This document shows, in pieces, positions 1 to 7,105 of a stretch of DNA of 15,634 bases (the stretch's first letter is position 1; every line of letters begins with the position of its first letter). Origin of the DNA: JAFAGX01 sp035501575. Lineage in GTDB: Bacteria > Acidobacteriota > Terriglobia > Terriglobales > Acidobacteriaceae. Both the position numbers and the translations under genes were made by a program. The stretch is taken from positions 1-15,634 of the forward strand of contig DATJVZ010000190.1 in assembly GCA_035501575.1 (NCBI GenBank). Direction: 5' to 3'. Under the pieces are notes generated by a model. It worked only from the letters and a program-made list of their open reading frames with translations. It had not been told where the DNA came from and searched no databases.

Positions 1-1203
1 CAGGACCGGGTCCTGCAGATTGCGACTCAGGGCATTTTTCATCAGCAGCTCCTGCAGTTCGAGGTTGGTCTGGGCCAAAATCAAATTCTGCTGATCGGTT
101 TCGACCGCGCTCTCGGCGCTGACGATTTGGATGGGCGGCAAAGTTCCGAACTGCACCTGTCTTTTGTTGTCCTCGAGCGTGCGTTCGGCGAAGGCGAGCG
201 CCTCCTGTTGCACTCTTACGTTTTCGTAGGCGAAGACGAGGTTCCAGTAGAGGTTTTCGATCTGATCCACGGTGGTAATGATCTGCAGGCGGAAGGCCAC
301 GTCGGAAATTTCGCGGTTGTTCTTGGCGATGCGGATAAAGCGAGTGTTGGGCAGAAAGCCGAATCCCTGCAGCAGGCTTTGCGTAACCCGAAATTGAAAA
401 TTGGAACCGAGTCCCGGAGTGTAGGTCACGGTGGGGTTGTTGCTGGTAGTGTGGGTGTTGTTGAATGCGACGAACAGATTAGTGCCCCAGTGAAAGCCCT
501 GGGTATAGCTGAAGGCGGCCGTGCCGGTGTTGGTATTCACCAGAGGAACGGGGGTGAAAATACTGGTGGACTGGGTTACGTTCCGGTCCATTTGCAGCGT
601 GCTCGTCAGGATGGGGTCAAAACTGGTGATGCTCGAGCCGATGCCCAACGTCGAGCTGACTAGTCCGTTGGTGCCCGTCCCCACGCCGCCTGCGGCGACG
701 CTGGTCCCGCCCGTGCCAGATCCCACGGCTCCACTGAGACCTCCTACCCCGCCGCCGGGAGTATTTTGCACGATGCCGGTATTCACGCCGAGAACGTTGG
801 CGCCGCCTTTCGCGCGCAGGATGTCGGTATCGGCAATGTTCAGGTTATAGCGCGCCAGCACGATGTCGAGGTTATTTTCGAGAGAGAGTGCGACGGCGTC
901 GTTGATCGAAAGCACGATCTTGCCGTCATGCATGAGCTCATCGATGCGAGGGGCATTCGTCAGGTTAGGCGGCGGCACCGTTGCGGGTCGATACGGCGCG
1001 ATCACGTTGGGAAACTGAGAAGGCGGCTTGGAGTAATCCTGGGTCGCATGCAGGCTTGCAGGTGCGGGTTCAGGGGCCGGCGGCGGCGCGACCGTTGGCG
1101 CGGCATTCTGAGCCTGTTGGGCCGCTAGGTGGGGGGCGAAAGTTAGCAGCCCCAGGGTCAGGGTTAGGACAAGAATAGACTGCTGCGAACGAGCGAACGC
1201 CAT
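1..1203 (-). CDS. TolC-family outer-membrane efflux protein, downstream paralogue (partial, 3' end outside window)
   Basis: An open frame of 401 codons runs from an ATG at 1203-1201 to the left edge without a stop, so the C-terminal part is outside the window. An AGGAGA ribosome site lies about 6 nt before the ATG. The product starts with a Sec signal peptide (hydrophobic core about residues 9-28, then AQQAQN). A proline/alanine-rich linker and the segment DGKIVLSINDAVALSLENN follow, the usual start of an outer-membrane efflux domain. Residues 148-182 form a glycine-rich stretch containing NTPGGGVGGL. The rest is predicted to be long helices (for example DQIENLYWNLVFAYENVRVQ) typical of the periplasmic barrel of TolC. 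It is collinear with the protein at 1472-3553, with no net length change over 401 residues. Inferred role: outer-membrane channel of a tripartite pump or type I secretion system. No pump or adaptor gene is visible here. Confidence 0.9.
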   Translation of the reverse strand, partial: MAFARSQQSILVLTLTLGLLTFAPHLAAQQAQNAAPTVAPPPAPEPAPASLHATQDYSKPPSQFPNVIAPYRPATVPPPNLTNAPRIDELMHDGKIVLSINDAVALSLENNLDIVLARYNLNIADTDILRAKGGANVLGVNTGIVQNTPGGGVGGLSGAVGSGTGGTSVAAGGVGTGTNGLVSSTLGIGSSITSFDPILTSTLQMDRNVTQSTSIFTPVPLVNTNTGTAAFSYTQGFHWGTNLFVAFNNTHTTSNNPTVTYTPGLGSNFQFRVTQSLLQGFGFLPNTRFIRIAKNNREISDVAFRLQIITTVDQIENLYWNLVFAYENVRVQQEALAFAERTLEDNKRQVQFGTLPPIQIVSAESAVETDQQNLILAQTNLELQELLMKNALSRNLQDPVL

Positions 1204-1217
1204 TGCTGGTCTCCTGT

Positions 1218-1236
1218 GCGCCGGCTAAACCGGCGC
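1218..1236 (-). promoter_or_regulatory. 5' UTR hairpin abutting the Shine-Dalgarno of the downstream tolC paralogue
   Basis: A perfect 7-bp inverted repeat, GCGCCGG at 1218-1224 and CCGGCGC at 1230-1236, encloses a 5-nt loop. On the minus-strand transcript it ends only a few bases before the AGGAGA ribosome site. A GC-rich hairpin at this place could affect mRNA stability or ribosome access. No U-tract follows, so it is not a terminator. The structure is seen directly; the role is inferred. Confidence 0.55.
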
Positions 1237-1317
1237 TGAGTCATGATCGCTGATTTTGGGCAGAGTTCCTCCCTGTCGGACGCTGGTCGCGCTGGAAGGT
1301 ACCCACCAACGAAGCGG

Positions 1318-1323
1318 ATTATA
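1318..1323 (-). promoter_or_regulatory. Candidate -10 box (TATAAT) for the downstream tolC paralogue
   Basis: The minus strand reads TATAAT at 1323-1318 within an AT-rich patch (1318-1350) in otherwise GC-rich DNA. It is about 115 bp upstream of the ATG at 1203. No convincing -35 box sits at 16-18 bp, so this is a weak call. If it is real, the second tolC copy can be transcribed independently of the first. Confidence 0.35.
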
Positions 1324-1406
1324 AGGCGGCCAATTGTAAAAATTTATAAAGAGACAAGCGGAGTATCAGAAGAAAGAGTTAGACACGGACCGGGAAAGAC
1401 CTGGGA

Positions 1407-1436
1407 TCGAGCCTCCGCACCGATCGGAGGCGTCGA
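1407..1436 (-). other. Hairpin downstream of the upstream tolC paralogue (possible weak terminator or processing site)
   Basis: GCCTCCG at 1411-1417 pairs perfectly with CGGAGGC at 1425-1431 across a 7-nt loop. TCGA at 1407-1410 and 1433-1436 extends the stem past a one-base bulge. It begins about 36 nt after the stop codon of the 693-residue tolC gene. A second short hairpin (AACCA/TGGTT, 1438-1453) lies between it and the stop. No T-run follows on the minus strand, so an intrinsic terminator is doubtful; 3'-end protection or Rho-linked termination are alternatives. Confidence 0.45.
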
Positions 1437-1471
1437 AACCACGGTCTTGGTTCTCGAATTCTGCTTTCAGC

Positions 1472-3553
1472 TTACTGTTGCGCCGGCGCTGGCGGTGCAG
1501 GCCGCACCGACTCCGGGTTCGGGCGCGGCGTCACATAGGGCACATTCGGCATCTGGGTGACCTGGCCGCGCTCGGCATCGGCCATGATGATGCCGGCATG
1601 ATCGAGCAGACCGCCCGTGGCCCGATCCAGTTCCAGGCGCGATTTCTCGTAGTTTGCCATGGCGGATACCAGCGTCGATTCCGCGGAAGCCAAGGCGGAT
1701 TCATTCTGTAACACAAGCGTGCCGGTAGAAGCCCCCAGGTTCAACTTTTTTTGCTCCGCATCCAAGGATTGCCGCCCCAATTCTACGGCTGCGCGCGCGG
1801 AATCGACCGCGGCGCGGTTTTGGCTGACGACGAACTGCGCGTTGCGCACTTCGATGCGAACCTGATTCTCAATCTGCTGCAACCGCATTTGCGCCTGCCG
1901 GTATTCGAGTTCAGCCCGAACCTGGTTCGCCTGCCCATTGCGATTGCGGATGGGAACATTCAGCAGCAGTCCTACACCTTTGTCGGGAGCGGTCGAGTTC
2001 ACCATCTCATGCAGCGCGTCGCTGTAACCCTGGGTGGTGACCGGGGGAAACCCGTTGGTGCCGGAGCAGAACCCCAGCGTCTGCAGGTCGGGGGATTGGT
2101 TCACGCATAGGTTGGCTGGGTTCTGGGCGCCGGCCAGTCCTGATCCGCCGTAGTAGGCGAATACGTCCAAGGACGGGAGTTGCGCATTGCGAACCGCCTT
2201 GTTATTGATTTCCCGGTTATTGAGGTCGATTCTTGATTGGGCCAACTCCGGCCGATGGCTCAACGCGTCGTTCACGAGATTTTCGGTAGGAACGATCGGT
2301 TCTTGTTCGGGCACCCTCATGGTAGAGGTAGGAATAACTTCGGCGTCGGCCAGCACCGGATCATTCAGGTTCCGGCTCAAAGCGTTCTTCATCAGCAGCT
2401 CCTGCAATTGCAGGTTGTTTTGGGCCGCGATCAGGCTCTGCTGGTCTGATGCCACCGTACTCTGGGCGCGCACCACCTCGATGGGCGCGAGGCTTCCAAT
2501 CTGCACCTGTTTCTGAGTGTCCGACAAAGTCTTTTGGGCAAAGGCCAGTGCTTCCTGCTGCACCCGGACGTTCTCGTAGGCAAACACCAAGTCCCAGTAC
2601 ATGTTTTCGATCTGGTCGACGGTCGTGATCGTTTGCAGCCGAAAGGCAACGTCGGAGATTTCCCGGTTATTCTTGGCGATGCGAATGAAGCGGGAGTTCG
2701 ACACAAACCCCCAGCCCTCGAGCAAGTGCTGCGCGAGTCTGAACTGAAATGAGGAATTGATGAGCGGACTGTAATTGTTGAACGGCCCATTGGAGGTGCT
2801 GCGGCTGTTGTAGAACCCAACCGACATGTTGGTACCCGAGTGGAATTCCTGGCTGTAGGCAAAATTGTAGGTTTGGGTGTTGGTTTCCAGCACCGGAACA
2901 CCGGTGAAGACGCTGCTGGCGATGGTGTTCGCGTGGTCGAACTGCATGGTGCCGGTGAGGATGGGATCGAAACTGGTGATGGGCACACCTATTCCGAGCG
3001 TCGAACTGACCAAGCCGAAGGTTCCAGCGCCGATCCCGCCGGCCGCGACACTGGTGCCGCCAATGCCGGATCCCACCGTACTCCCCAGGCCGCCAACGCC
3101 GCCCCCGGGGGTATTTTGCACCACCCCGAAGTTCACACCGAGAATGTTGTTCCCGGATTCGGCTCGCAACACGTCGGTATCGGCGATGTTCAAGTTGTAT
3201 CGCGAGATCGCCATATCCAAGTTGTTCTCGAGCGCCAGGGCCACCGCATCATTGATCGACAGCAGGATCTTGCCGTCCTGCATCAACTGGTCGACCCGAT
3301 GCGTGTTGCTGAGATTCGGCGCCGGGACATGCCGGGGAGCGTAAGGAATCAGGGGATTCGGAAAATATCCCCGAGGCTTCGCATAATCGGTAGTCACAAA
3401 CGTTTGCGGTTGCGGGGTTTGGAGCGGAGCCGCCGGGGAGGCTTGGGGCGAAGGCGCGGTCTGTTGCGGCGCATTTTGGGCCCAGCTACGGCCGCTAAGT
3501 AGAAACCCGAATAAAACGATAAGCAACCGAGTGGCAGAATTCAAACGAGACAT
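1472..3553 (-). CDS. TolC-family outer-membrane efflux protein, upstream paralogue
   Basis: The protein has 693 residues, clearly longer than classical TolC (about 430-500). The ATG at 3553-3551 has a GGAGA ribosome site about 8 nt upstream. Residues 1-25 are a signal peptide, probably cut after SWA. Residues 26-80 form a Pro/Gln-rich linker. DGKILLSINDAVALALENN at 93-111 opens the efflux domain. A glycine-rich insert (about 148-182) precedes a probable beta-rich part, and two helical repeats follow, the second starting near the HRPELAQSRIDL motif. The C-terminus ends in a Pro-rich tail (PAPPAPAQQ). Known family role: a trimeric outer-membrane channel joined to an inner-membrane pump through an adaptor. 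The substrate cannot be told from the sequence. The neighbour at 1-1203 is a tandem copy in the same orientation, 268 bp downstream. Confidence 0.92.
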   Translation of the reverse strand: MSRLNSATRLLIVLFGFLLSGRSWAQNAPQQTAPSPQASPAAPLQTPQPQTFVTTDYAKPRGYFPNPLIPYAPRHVPAPNLSNTHRVDQLMQDGKILLSINDAVALALENNLDMAISRYNLNIADTDVLRAESGNNILGVNFGVVQNTPGGGVGGLGSTVGSGIGGTSVAAGGIGAGTFGLVSSTLGIGVPITSFDPILTGTMQFDHANTIASSVFTGVPVLETNTQTYNFAYSQEFHSGTNMSVGFYNSRSTSNGPFNNYSPLINSSFQFRLAQHLLEGWGFVSNSRFIRIAKNNREISDVAFRLQTITTVDQIENMYWDLVFAYENVRVQQEALAFAQKTLSDTQKQVQIGSLAPIEVVRAQSTVASDQQSLIAAQNNLQLQELLMKNALSRNLNDPVLADAEVIPTSTMRVPEQEPIVPTENLVNDALSHRPELAQSRIDLNNREINNKAVRNAQLPSLDVFAYYGGSGLAGAQNPANLCVNQSPDLQTLGFCSGTNGFPPVTTQGYSDALHEMVNSTAPDKGVGLLLNVPIRNRNGQANQVRAELEYRQAQMRLQQIENQVRIEVRNAQFVVSQNRAAVDSARAAVELGRQSLDAEQKKLNLGASTGTLVLQNESALASAESTLVSAMANYEKSRLELDRATGGLLDHAGIIMADAERGQVTQMPNVPYVTPRPNPESVRPAPPAPAQQ

Positions 3554-3683
3554 TCGCTCATCTCCGAGAAGAGTGGAATCGAAGACACTTAACCTCTTCT
3601 AAACCCGAGTAATTACGCAAAACGCCGTCTCCCGGTTCAGTTTTGTTCGACCTGAGCTGGCGTTCTGCAGATCGCAATACGGG

Positions 3684-3689
3684 TAGAAT
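3684..3689 (+). promoter_or_regulatory. Candidate -10 box (TAGAAT) for truA
   Basis: The sequence gggTAGAATc lies about 105 bp before the truA start. The same GGGTA(G/T)AAT word is found before two other genes (6679-6687, 15050-15058), which supports it as a local promoter element. No good -35 box is visible. A start site here would give a leader of about 100 nt carrying the hairpin at 3710-3724. Confidence 0.35.
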
Positions 3690-3709
3690 CAATAGTATAG
3701 CTAACACTC

Positions 3710-3724
3710 CGCGAGCAACTCGCG
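3710..3724 (+). other. Small hairpin in the truA leader
   Basis: CGCGAG at 3710-3715 and CTCGCG at 3719-3724 form a perfect 6-bp stem with a 3-nt loop, about 70 bp upstream of truA. It could be a leader structure or an operator half-site pair. It has no T-run. The remainder of the 3554-3794 interval between the divergent tolC and truA genes shows no open frame or other clear element. Confidence 0.35.
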
Positions 3725-3794
3725 CACCCGTAACCCCGGGCGCACGATGGTAACCCTATGATCGGACGCTAGCGGTCGACAAGGCGCAAGCAAA

Positions 3795-4562
3795 ATGCGA
3801 AATGTTAAGCTCTTCGTCGCCTATGACGGCTCCGAGTTCTCCGGCTGGCAGGTGCAACCGGATGTAGCCACGATTCAAGGCATACTAGCTTCAGCCATTG
3901 GGCGCCTCACGGGAGAAAACGTATCGCCCCAAGGCTCGGGACGCACCGACGCCGGCGTCCACGCCCTGGCCCAAGTGGCCAATTTCCACACGGCATCGTC
4001 GATCCCGGTCAAGCACCTCGTCACGGCGCTTAACCACCTCTTGCCCGCTGCGATTCGCGTGCTCGCGGCCGAAGAGGTTCCCCCCGAATTTCACGCTCGC
4101 AAATCGGCGCGGGCCAAAACCTATCGCTACCGGATGTATCGCGCTCCCATCTGCCCGCCTTTCCTGGCGCGCTACGTCTGGCACTACCCGTTTCCCTTGG
4201 ACGAACAGGCCCTCGAGCTGGCCGCCCAGCAGGTGCTCGGAGAACACGATTTCCGCTCGTTTGCGGCGGTCGATCCCGAATCCGGTCGTGAGGAGCCGCA
4301 AGCTTCGAGCGTGCGCCGGATTTTCCGCTCGAACTGGACGAGGCTGGGAGATGAGCTGGTCTATAACGTCGAGGGCAACGGGTTTTTGCACCACATGGTG
4401 CGCAACCTCGTCGGAACCTTCGTTTTGGTGGGGAAGGGTACGCTCCGGCCCGAGGATGTGGGCGTGATTCTGGCCGAGCGAAACCGTTCGGCCGCGGGAG
4501 CAACGGCGCCGGCCAACGGACTCTACCTGGTGAAGGTGGAGTATGGACCGGTGACACAATAG
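3795..4562 (+). CDS. truA: tRNA pseudouridine(38-40) synthase TruA
   Basis: The protein has 255 residues, normal for TruA. It converts uridine to pseudouridine at positions 38-40 in the anticodon arm of many tRNAs in the cytoplasm. The N-terminus VAYDGSEFSGWQVQP (8-22) and the catalytic motif GSGRTDAGVHA (47-57) with Asp52 are hallmark TruA sequences. KTYRYRMY and the FLHHMVRNLVGTF motif near the C-terminus are also typical. An AAGG ribosome site lies about 10 nt before the ATG. The gene for aldehyde dehydrogenase starts 27 bp after the stop, so the two are probably co-transcribed. No unusual feature. Confidence 0.97.
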   Translation: MRNVKLFVAYDGSEFSGWQVQPDVATIQGILASAIGRLTGENVSPQGSGRTDAGVHALAQVANFHTASSIPVKHLVTALNHLLPAAIRVLAAEEVPPEFHARKSARAKTYRYRMYRAPICPPFLARYVWHYPFPLDEQALELAAQQVLGEHDFRSFAAVDPESGREEPQASSVRRIFRSNWTRLGDELVYNVEGNGFLHHMVRNLVGTFVLVGKGTLRPEDVGVILAERNRSAAGATAPANGLYLVKVEYGPVTQ

Positions 4563-4589
4563 GGTGTCAGCGAATACACTGGCTGCGCG

Positions 4590-6164
4590 ATGGCAGCCGA
4601 AGTCCAAAACGAAACCCGCAAGGTCGTTTCCCTCAATCCTTCCACCGGGGAAGTGTTCGCAGCCTTTGAGCCCGCCAGCGAGCAGGAAGTCGGCGCGGCG
4701 GTCGTTCGCGCTCGAAGCGCTCAACCGGAATGGAATCGGATCGGCGTCGAGGGCCGCGCCCTGATCCTGGCCAATTTTCAGAAACTGCTGCTGGAAAGAA
4801 AGTCCGAGGTGGCGCGGATCATTACCCTCGAAACCGGCAAACCGCTGGCCGAGGCGCTGGTCACCGAGGTTCTGGTAGTGCTCGATGCGGTCCGCTTCTC
4901 GATCAACCACGCTTACGGGTTCCTGCGCGAAGACAGAGTTCCGCACGGCAATTGGGTGCTGAAGACCAAGTCAGGCCGTATTCGGCGCGAGCCCTATGGC
5001 GTGATCGGTATCATCTCCCCGTGGAATTACCCGCTTTCGATCCCTGCAACAGAGATCCTGGCCGCCCTCGTGACCGGCAACGCCGTGGTGCTGAAGCCTT
5101 CCGAGCTCACCTCGTGTACGGCGCTTGCGCTGCGAGATCTGTTTTGGGATGCGGGCGTCCCGAGCGATCTTCTCCAGGTCACGGTTGGAGATGGAATTAC
5201 CGGATCGGTCCTCCTCCGATCCGCGGTCGACAAGGTGGTGTTTACCGGTAGTGTCGCGACCGGCAAGCAGGTCGCCGAAGCCGCCGCCTCCCGATTGCTT
5301 CCGGTGGTCTTGGAACTGGGTGGAAAGGACCCCATGCTGGTGCTGGCCGATGCAGACGTCGAGGTGGCGTCGAGCGGAGCCGTGTGGGGAGCGTTCACGA
5401 ACGCCGGGCAGGCTTGTCTTTCGGTGGAGCGCTGTTACGTCGATCGCATGCTCTACGGGTCGTTCGTGGCGGCGTGTGTCGAGAAGACCACTCGCCTCAG
5501 GGTCGGCGACGGGCAGACCGCGCAAATCGACGTCGGCCCGATGATTAGAGAACGCCAGCTTGAGATCGTGGAATCCCAGGTCGAAGACGCGGTCGCCAGG
5601 GGAGCACGCGTGCTGGCCGGCGGCTCGCGCCTCAAAAACTTGGGCCCGAACTTCTATGCTCCAACCGTCCTCGGCGGTGTTACGCACGAAATGCGGATCA
5701 TGCGAGAGGAGACGTTCGGGCCGGTTCTGCCCATTATGCCGTTTGACAGCGAGAGCGAGGCGGTTCAGCTGGCGAATGATTCCGAGTATGGACTGGGAGC
5801 GAGCATCTGGACCCGGGATGGTCGTCGGGGAAAACAGTTGGCGGCGCAGATTCATGCCGGAACGGTCATGGTGAACGATGCCGTGTCCTGTTACGGTATC
5901 GCCGAAGCTCCCCATGGGGGCGTAAAAATGAGTGGCGTCGGGCGGACGCACGGGAAATGGGGACTGGAGGAAATGGTTCGCATCAAATACGTAGACACCG
6001 ACCGTATGCCGGGAACCAAGAAGGTCTGGTGGTACCCATACGGCGAACGATTCCCTCAGCAGATGGAGGCTCTGATTGACCTGATGTTTGCCGGTAAGGT
6101 GGGCGAGCGTTTCCGAGGAGTTCGGAAGTTGTCAGGCATCCTAGAATCCAAAGAGAGGCTATAG
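4590..6164 (+). CDS. NAD(P)-dependent aldehyde dehydrogenase
   Basis: A 524-residue aldehyde dehydrogenase that oxidises an aldehyde to a carboxylate with NAD(P)+. The catalytic set is complete: Asn146 in SPWNYP, Lys169 in LKPSE, FTGSVATG (218-225) in the Rossmann fold, general base Glu242 in LELGGKDP, and nucleophile Cys276 in GQACLSVER. The C-terminal segment, with a WWYPYGERF motif and about 40 further residues, is longer than in classic 480-500 residue enzymes. A similar extension occurs in some long-chain and carotenoid-aldehyde members, but the substrate cannot be fixed from the sequence; succinate-semialdehyde is one generic possibility. No strong ribosome site precedes the ATG at 4590. 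The stop is followed 1 bp later by the next start. Confidence 0.93.
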   Translation: MAAEVQNETRKVVSLNPSTGEVFAAFEPASEQEVGAAVVRARSAQPEWNRIGVEGRALILANFQKLLLERKSEVARIITLETGKPLAEALVTEVLVVLDAVRFSINHAYGFLREDRVPHGNWVLKTKSGRIRREPYGVIGIISPWNYPLSIPATEILAALVTGNAVVLKPSELTSCTALALRDLFWDAGVPSDLLQVTVGDGITGSVLLRSAVDKVVFTGSVATGKQVAEAAASRLLPVVLELGGKDPMLVLADADVEVASSGAVWGAFTNAGQACLSVERCYVDRMLYGSFVAACVEKTTRLRVGDGQTAQIDVGPMIRERQLEIVESQVEDAVARGARVLAGGSRLKNLGPNFYAPTVLGGVTHEMRIMREETFGPVLPIMPFDSESEAVQLANDSEYGLGASIWTRDGRRGKQLAAQIHAGTVMVNDAVSCYGIAEAPHGGVKMSGVGRTHGKWGLEEMVRIKYVDTDRMPGTKKVWWYPYGERFPQQMEALIDLMFAGKVGERFRGVRKLSGILESKERL

Positions 6165-6165
6165 C

Positions 6166-6642
6166 ATGTCGAGCGAAAATCCGCAGCGTGAATTGCTGCG
6201 CCACACTCTGGCCACACTCGCTTATCGAGGCGCCAAGGCCGTCGGTAACGCGCCCGAGGAGTTCGGCAGTTTTCAGGGTGGGGAGAAGGCTCCGGTCAAG
6301 ATTTTGGCGCATATCGGCGACTTGCTGGACTGGGGACTGTCGATGGCCAACGGCCAGCGGCAATGGCATGATTCGACACCGCTCGCCTGGACGAAAGAGG
6401 TTAGCCGTTTCTTCGCCGCCCTAGAGAACTTTGACCGGTATCTGGCTTCGAGCGAACCGCTCCAGGCACCGGCCGAGAAGCTCTTTCAAGGTCCCATCGC
6501 CGATGCGCTGACCCACGTCGGCCAGATTGCCATGCTGCGCCGGCTGGCAGGTGTGCCCATCAAAGGCGAGAACTACTTTGCCGCCGAGATTACCGCCGGT
6601 CGTGTCGGCCCGGATCAGGTGCGTCCCAAACGAGAGTTTTGA
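6166..6642 (+). CDS. DinB-like four-helix-bundle protein (putative metal-dependent)
   Basis: A 158-residue soluble protein. It starts 1 bp after the aldehyde dehydrogenase stop, with GAGAGG inside the upstream gene as ribosome site, so translation is probably coupled. The segments VKILAHIGDLLDWGL (44-58) and ALTHVGQIAMLRRLAGV (114-130) resemble the helices that carry the metal-binding histidines of the DinB/YfiT superfamily. His13, His49 and His117 are candidate ligands. Members of this fold include thiol-S-transferases and maleylpyruvate isomerases, but many are uncharacterised. The fold call is from pattern recognition only. The coupling suggests a job linked to the aldehyde dehydrogenase, for instance handling a thiol adduct; this is inference. 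Confidence 0.7.
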   Translation: MSSENPQRELLRHTLATLAYRGAKAVGNAPEEFGSFQGGEKAPVKILAHIGDLLDWGLSMANGQRQWHDSTPLAWTKEVSRFFAALENFDRYLASSEPLQAPAEKLFQGPIADALTHVGQIAMLRRLAGVPIKGENYFAAEITAGRVGPDQVRPKREF

Positions 6643-6657
6643 GTTAGGCCGGCTTTC

Positions 6658-6687
6658 CTGGCAACCGGCAGACCGCTTGGGTAGAAT
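6658..6687 (+). promoter_or_regulatory. Candidate promoter before the Cys-rich small gene
   Basis: CTGGCA (6658-6663, four of six to TTGACA) and TAGAAT (6682-6687, five of six to TATAAT) are separated by 18 bp. The -10 box lies in the word GGGTAGAAT, which also occurs before truA. The gene start at 6735 would have a leader of about 40 nt. This could make the Cys-rich gene and those after it independent of the upstream operon. Confidence 0.5.
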
Positions 6688-6734
6688 AAAACTACTAATC
6701 AGCGGCGAGTTGACTGCTCCGACGAGGGAAACGC

Positions 6735-7058
6735 TTGGCTACAGCGATCGAAACCGCACCCCAGTTGCCCAACCACAAAGTCAAGATCAAGAAGTTGGGA
6801 CAACGCTCCTGTAATGAGAAGAATGCGAAAGGCAAGTTCTGCGGCGGGCATCTGAAACGCTGGTATTACGAGAGTGATGCCCGGGAACAAGAGTGCGGCG
6901 ATCTGGAAAAAGCCTGGGGTACGAAGGCCGAGGTATACCGTTGCGAGCATTGCAAGACGCTCTATTTGCCGAACGCCGCGGAGGCCGGAGGTCTAAGTGT
7001 GGCCGGACCCGGCCAGACCTCGGTGTTCGGACTCACGGTACCTGGGAAGGGAAAGTAG
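6735..7058 (+). CDS. Small Cys-rich, putative zinc-binding protein (TTG start)
   Basis: A 107-residue basic protein of unknown function. No ATG or GTG start fits near the N-terminus. A TTG at 6735 with GAGG about 7 nt upstream is the best start. Cys26, Cys36, His39, Cys54 and the pair Cys70-x2-Cys73 (CEHC) could bind one zinc ion in a ribbon-like arrangement. The C-terminal 25 residues are Gly/Pro-rich and probably flexible. There is no signal peptide or membrane segment, so it is likely cytoplasmic. I do not recognise a characterised family. Codon use matches its neighbours, supporting a real gene. The next gene starts 47 bp downstream. Confidence 0.75.
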   Translation: MATAIETAPQLPNHKVKIKKLGQRSCNEKNAKGKFCGGHLKRWYYESDAREQECGDLEKAWGTKAEVYRCEHCKTLYLPNAAEAGGLSVAGPGQTSVFGLTVPGKGK

Positions 7059-7105
7059 CTGCCGGGCTGGGCTCGGCTTGAACGGGAGGAGCGTCGGCTG
7101 CGCCA

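Larger units (their letters stand above)
1..3553. repeat. Tandem gene duplication (two tolC-like paralogues, 2350 bp start to start)
   Basis: The segment 1-1203 matches 2351-3553 in the same orientation at a constant offset of 2350 bp. The start codons (1203 and 3553), the shared word atcagcagctcctgca (41 and 2391) and gtattttgca (761 and 3111) all keep this offset. The first 401 codons therefore align without net insertion or deletion. Divergence is mostly codon-level and concentrated in the signal peptide, the Pro-rich linker and residues about 200-270. This looks like an old duplication, not a recent amplification or an assembly artefact. Confidence 0.85.

Noticed and set aside
1740..1760. 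T-run (plus strand) at about 1744-1751 as a terminator
   Set aside because: It is inside the tolC coding sequence (encoding Lys-rich codons on the minus strand) and has no stem before it.
2840..3502. 220-codon open frame on the plus strand
   Set aside because: Antisense to the tolC-like gene. The matching frame opposite the paralogue at 1-1203 reflects shared descent of the sense gene, not a conserved antisense gene.
3891..4946. 351-codon open frame on the minus strand
   Set aside because: It is fully antisense to truA and the start of the aldehyde dehydrogenase, both recognised by motifs. It is a GC-driven shadow with no ribosome site or family match.
4971..5951. 326-codon open frame on the minus strand
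   Set aside because: Antisense to the aldehyde dehydrogenase catalytic region; its composition (Arg, His and Gly-rich) is that of a shadow frame.
6648..6669. GCCGG/CCGGC hairpin after the DinB-like gene as a terminator
   Set aside because: Only a 5-bp stem with a long loop, no T-run, and it overlaps the candidate -35 of the next promoter.
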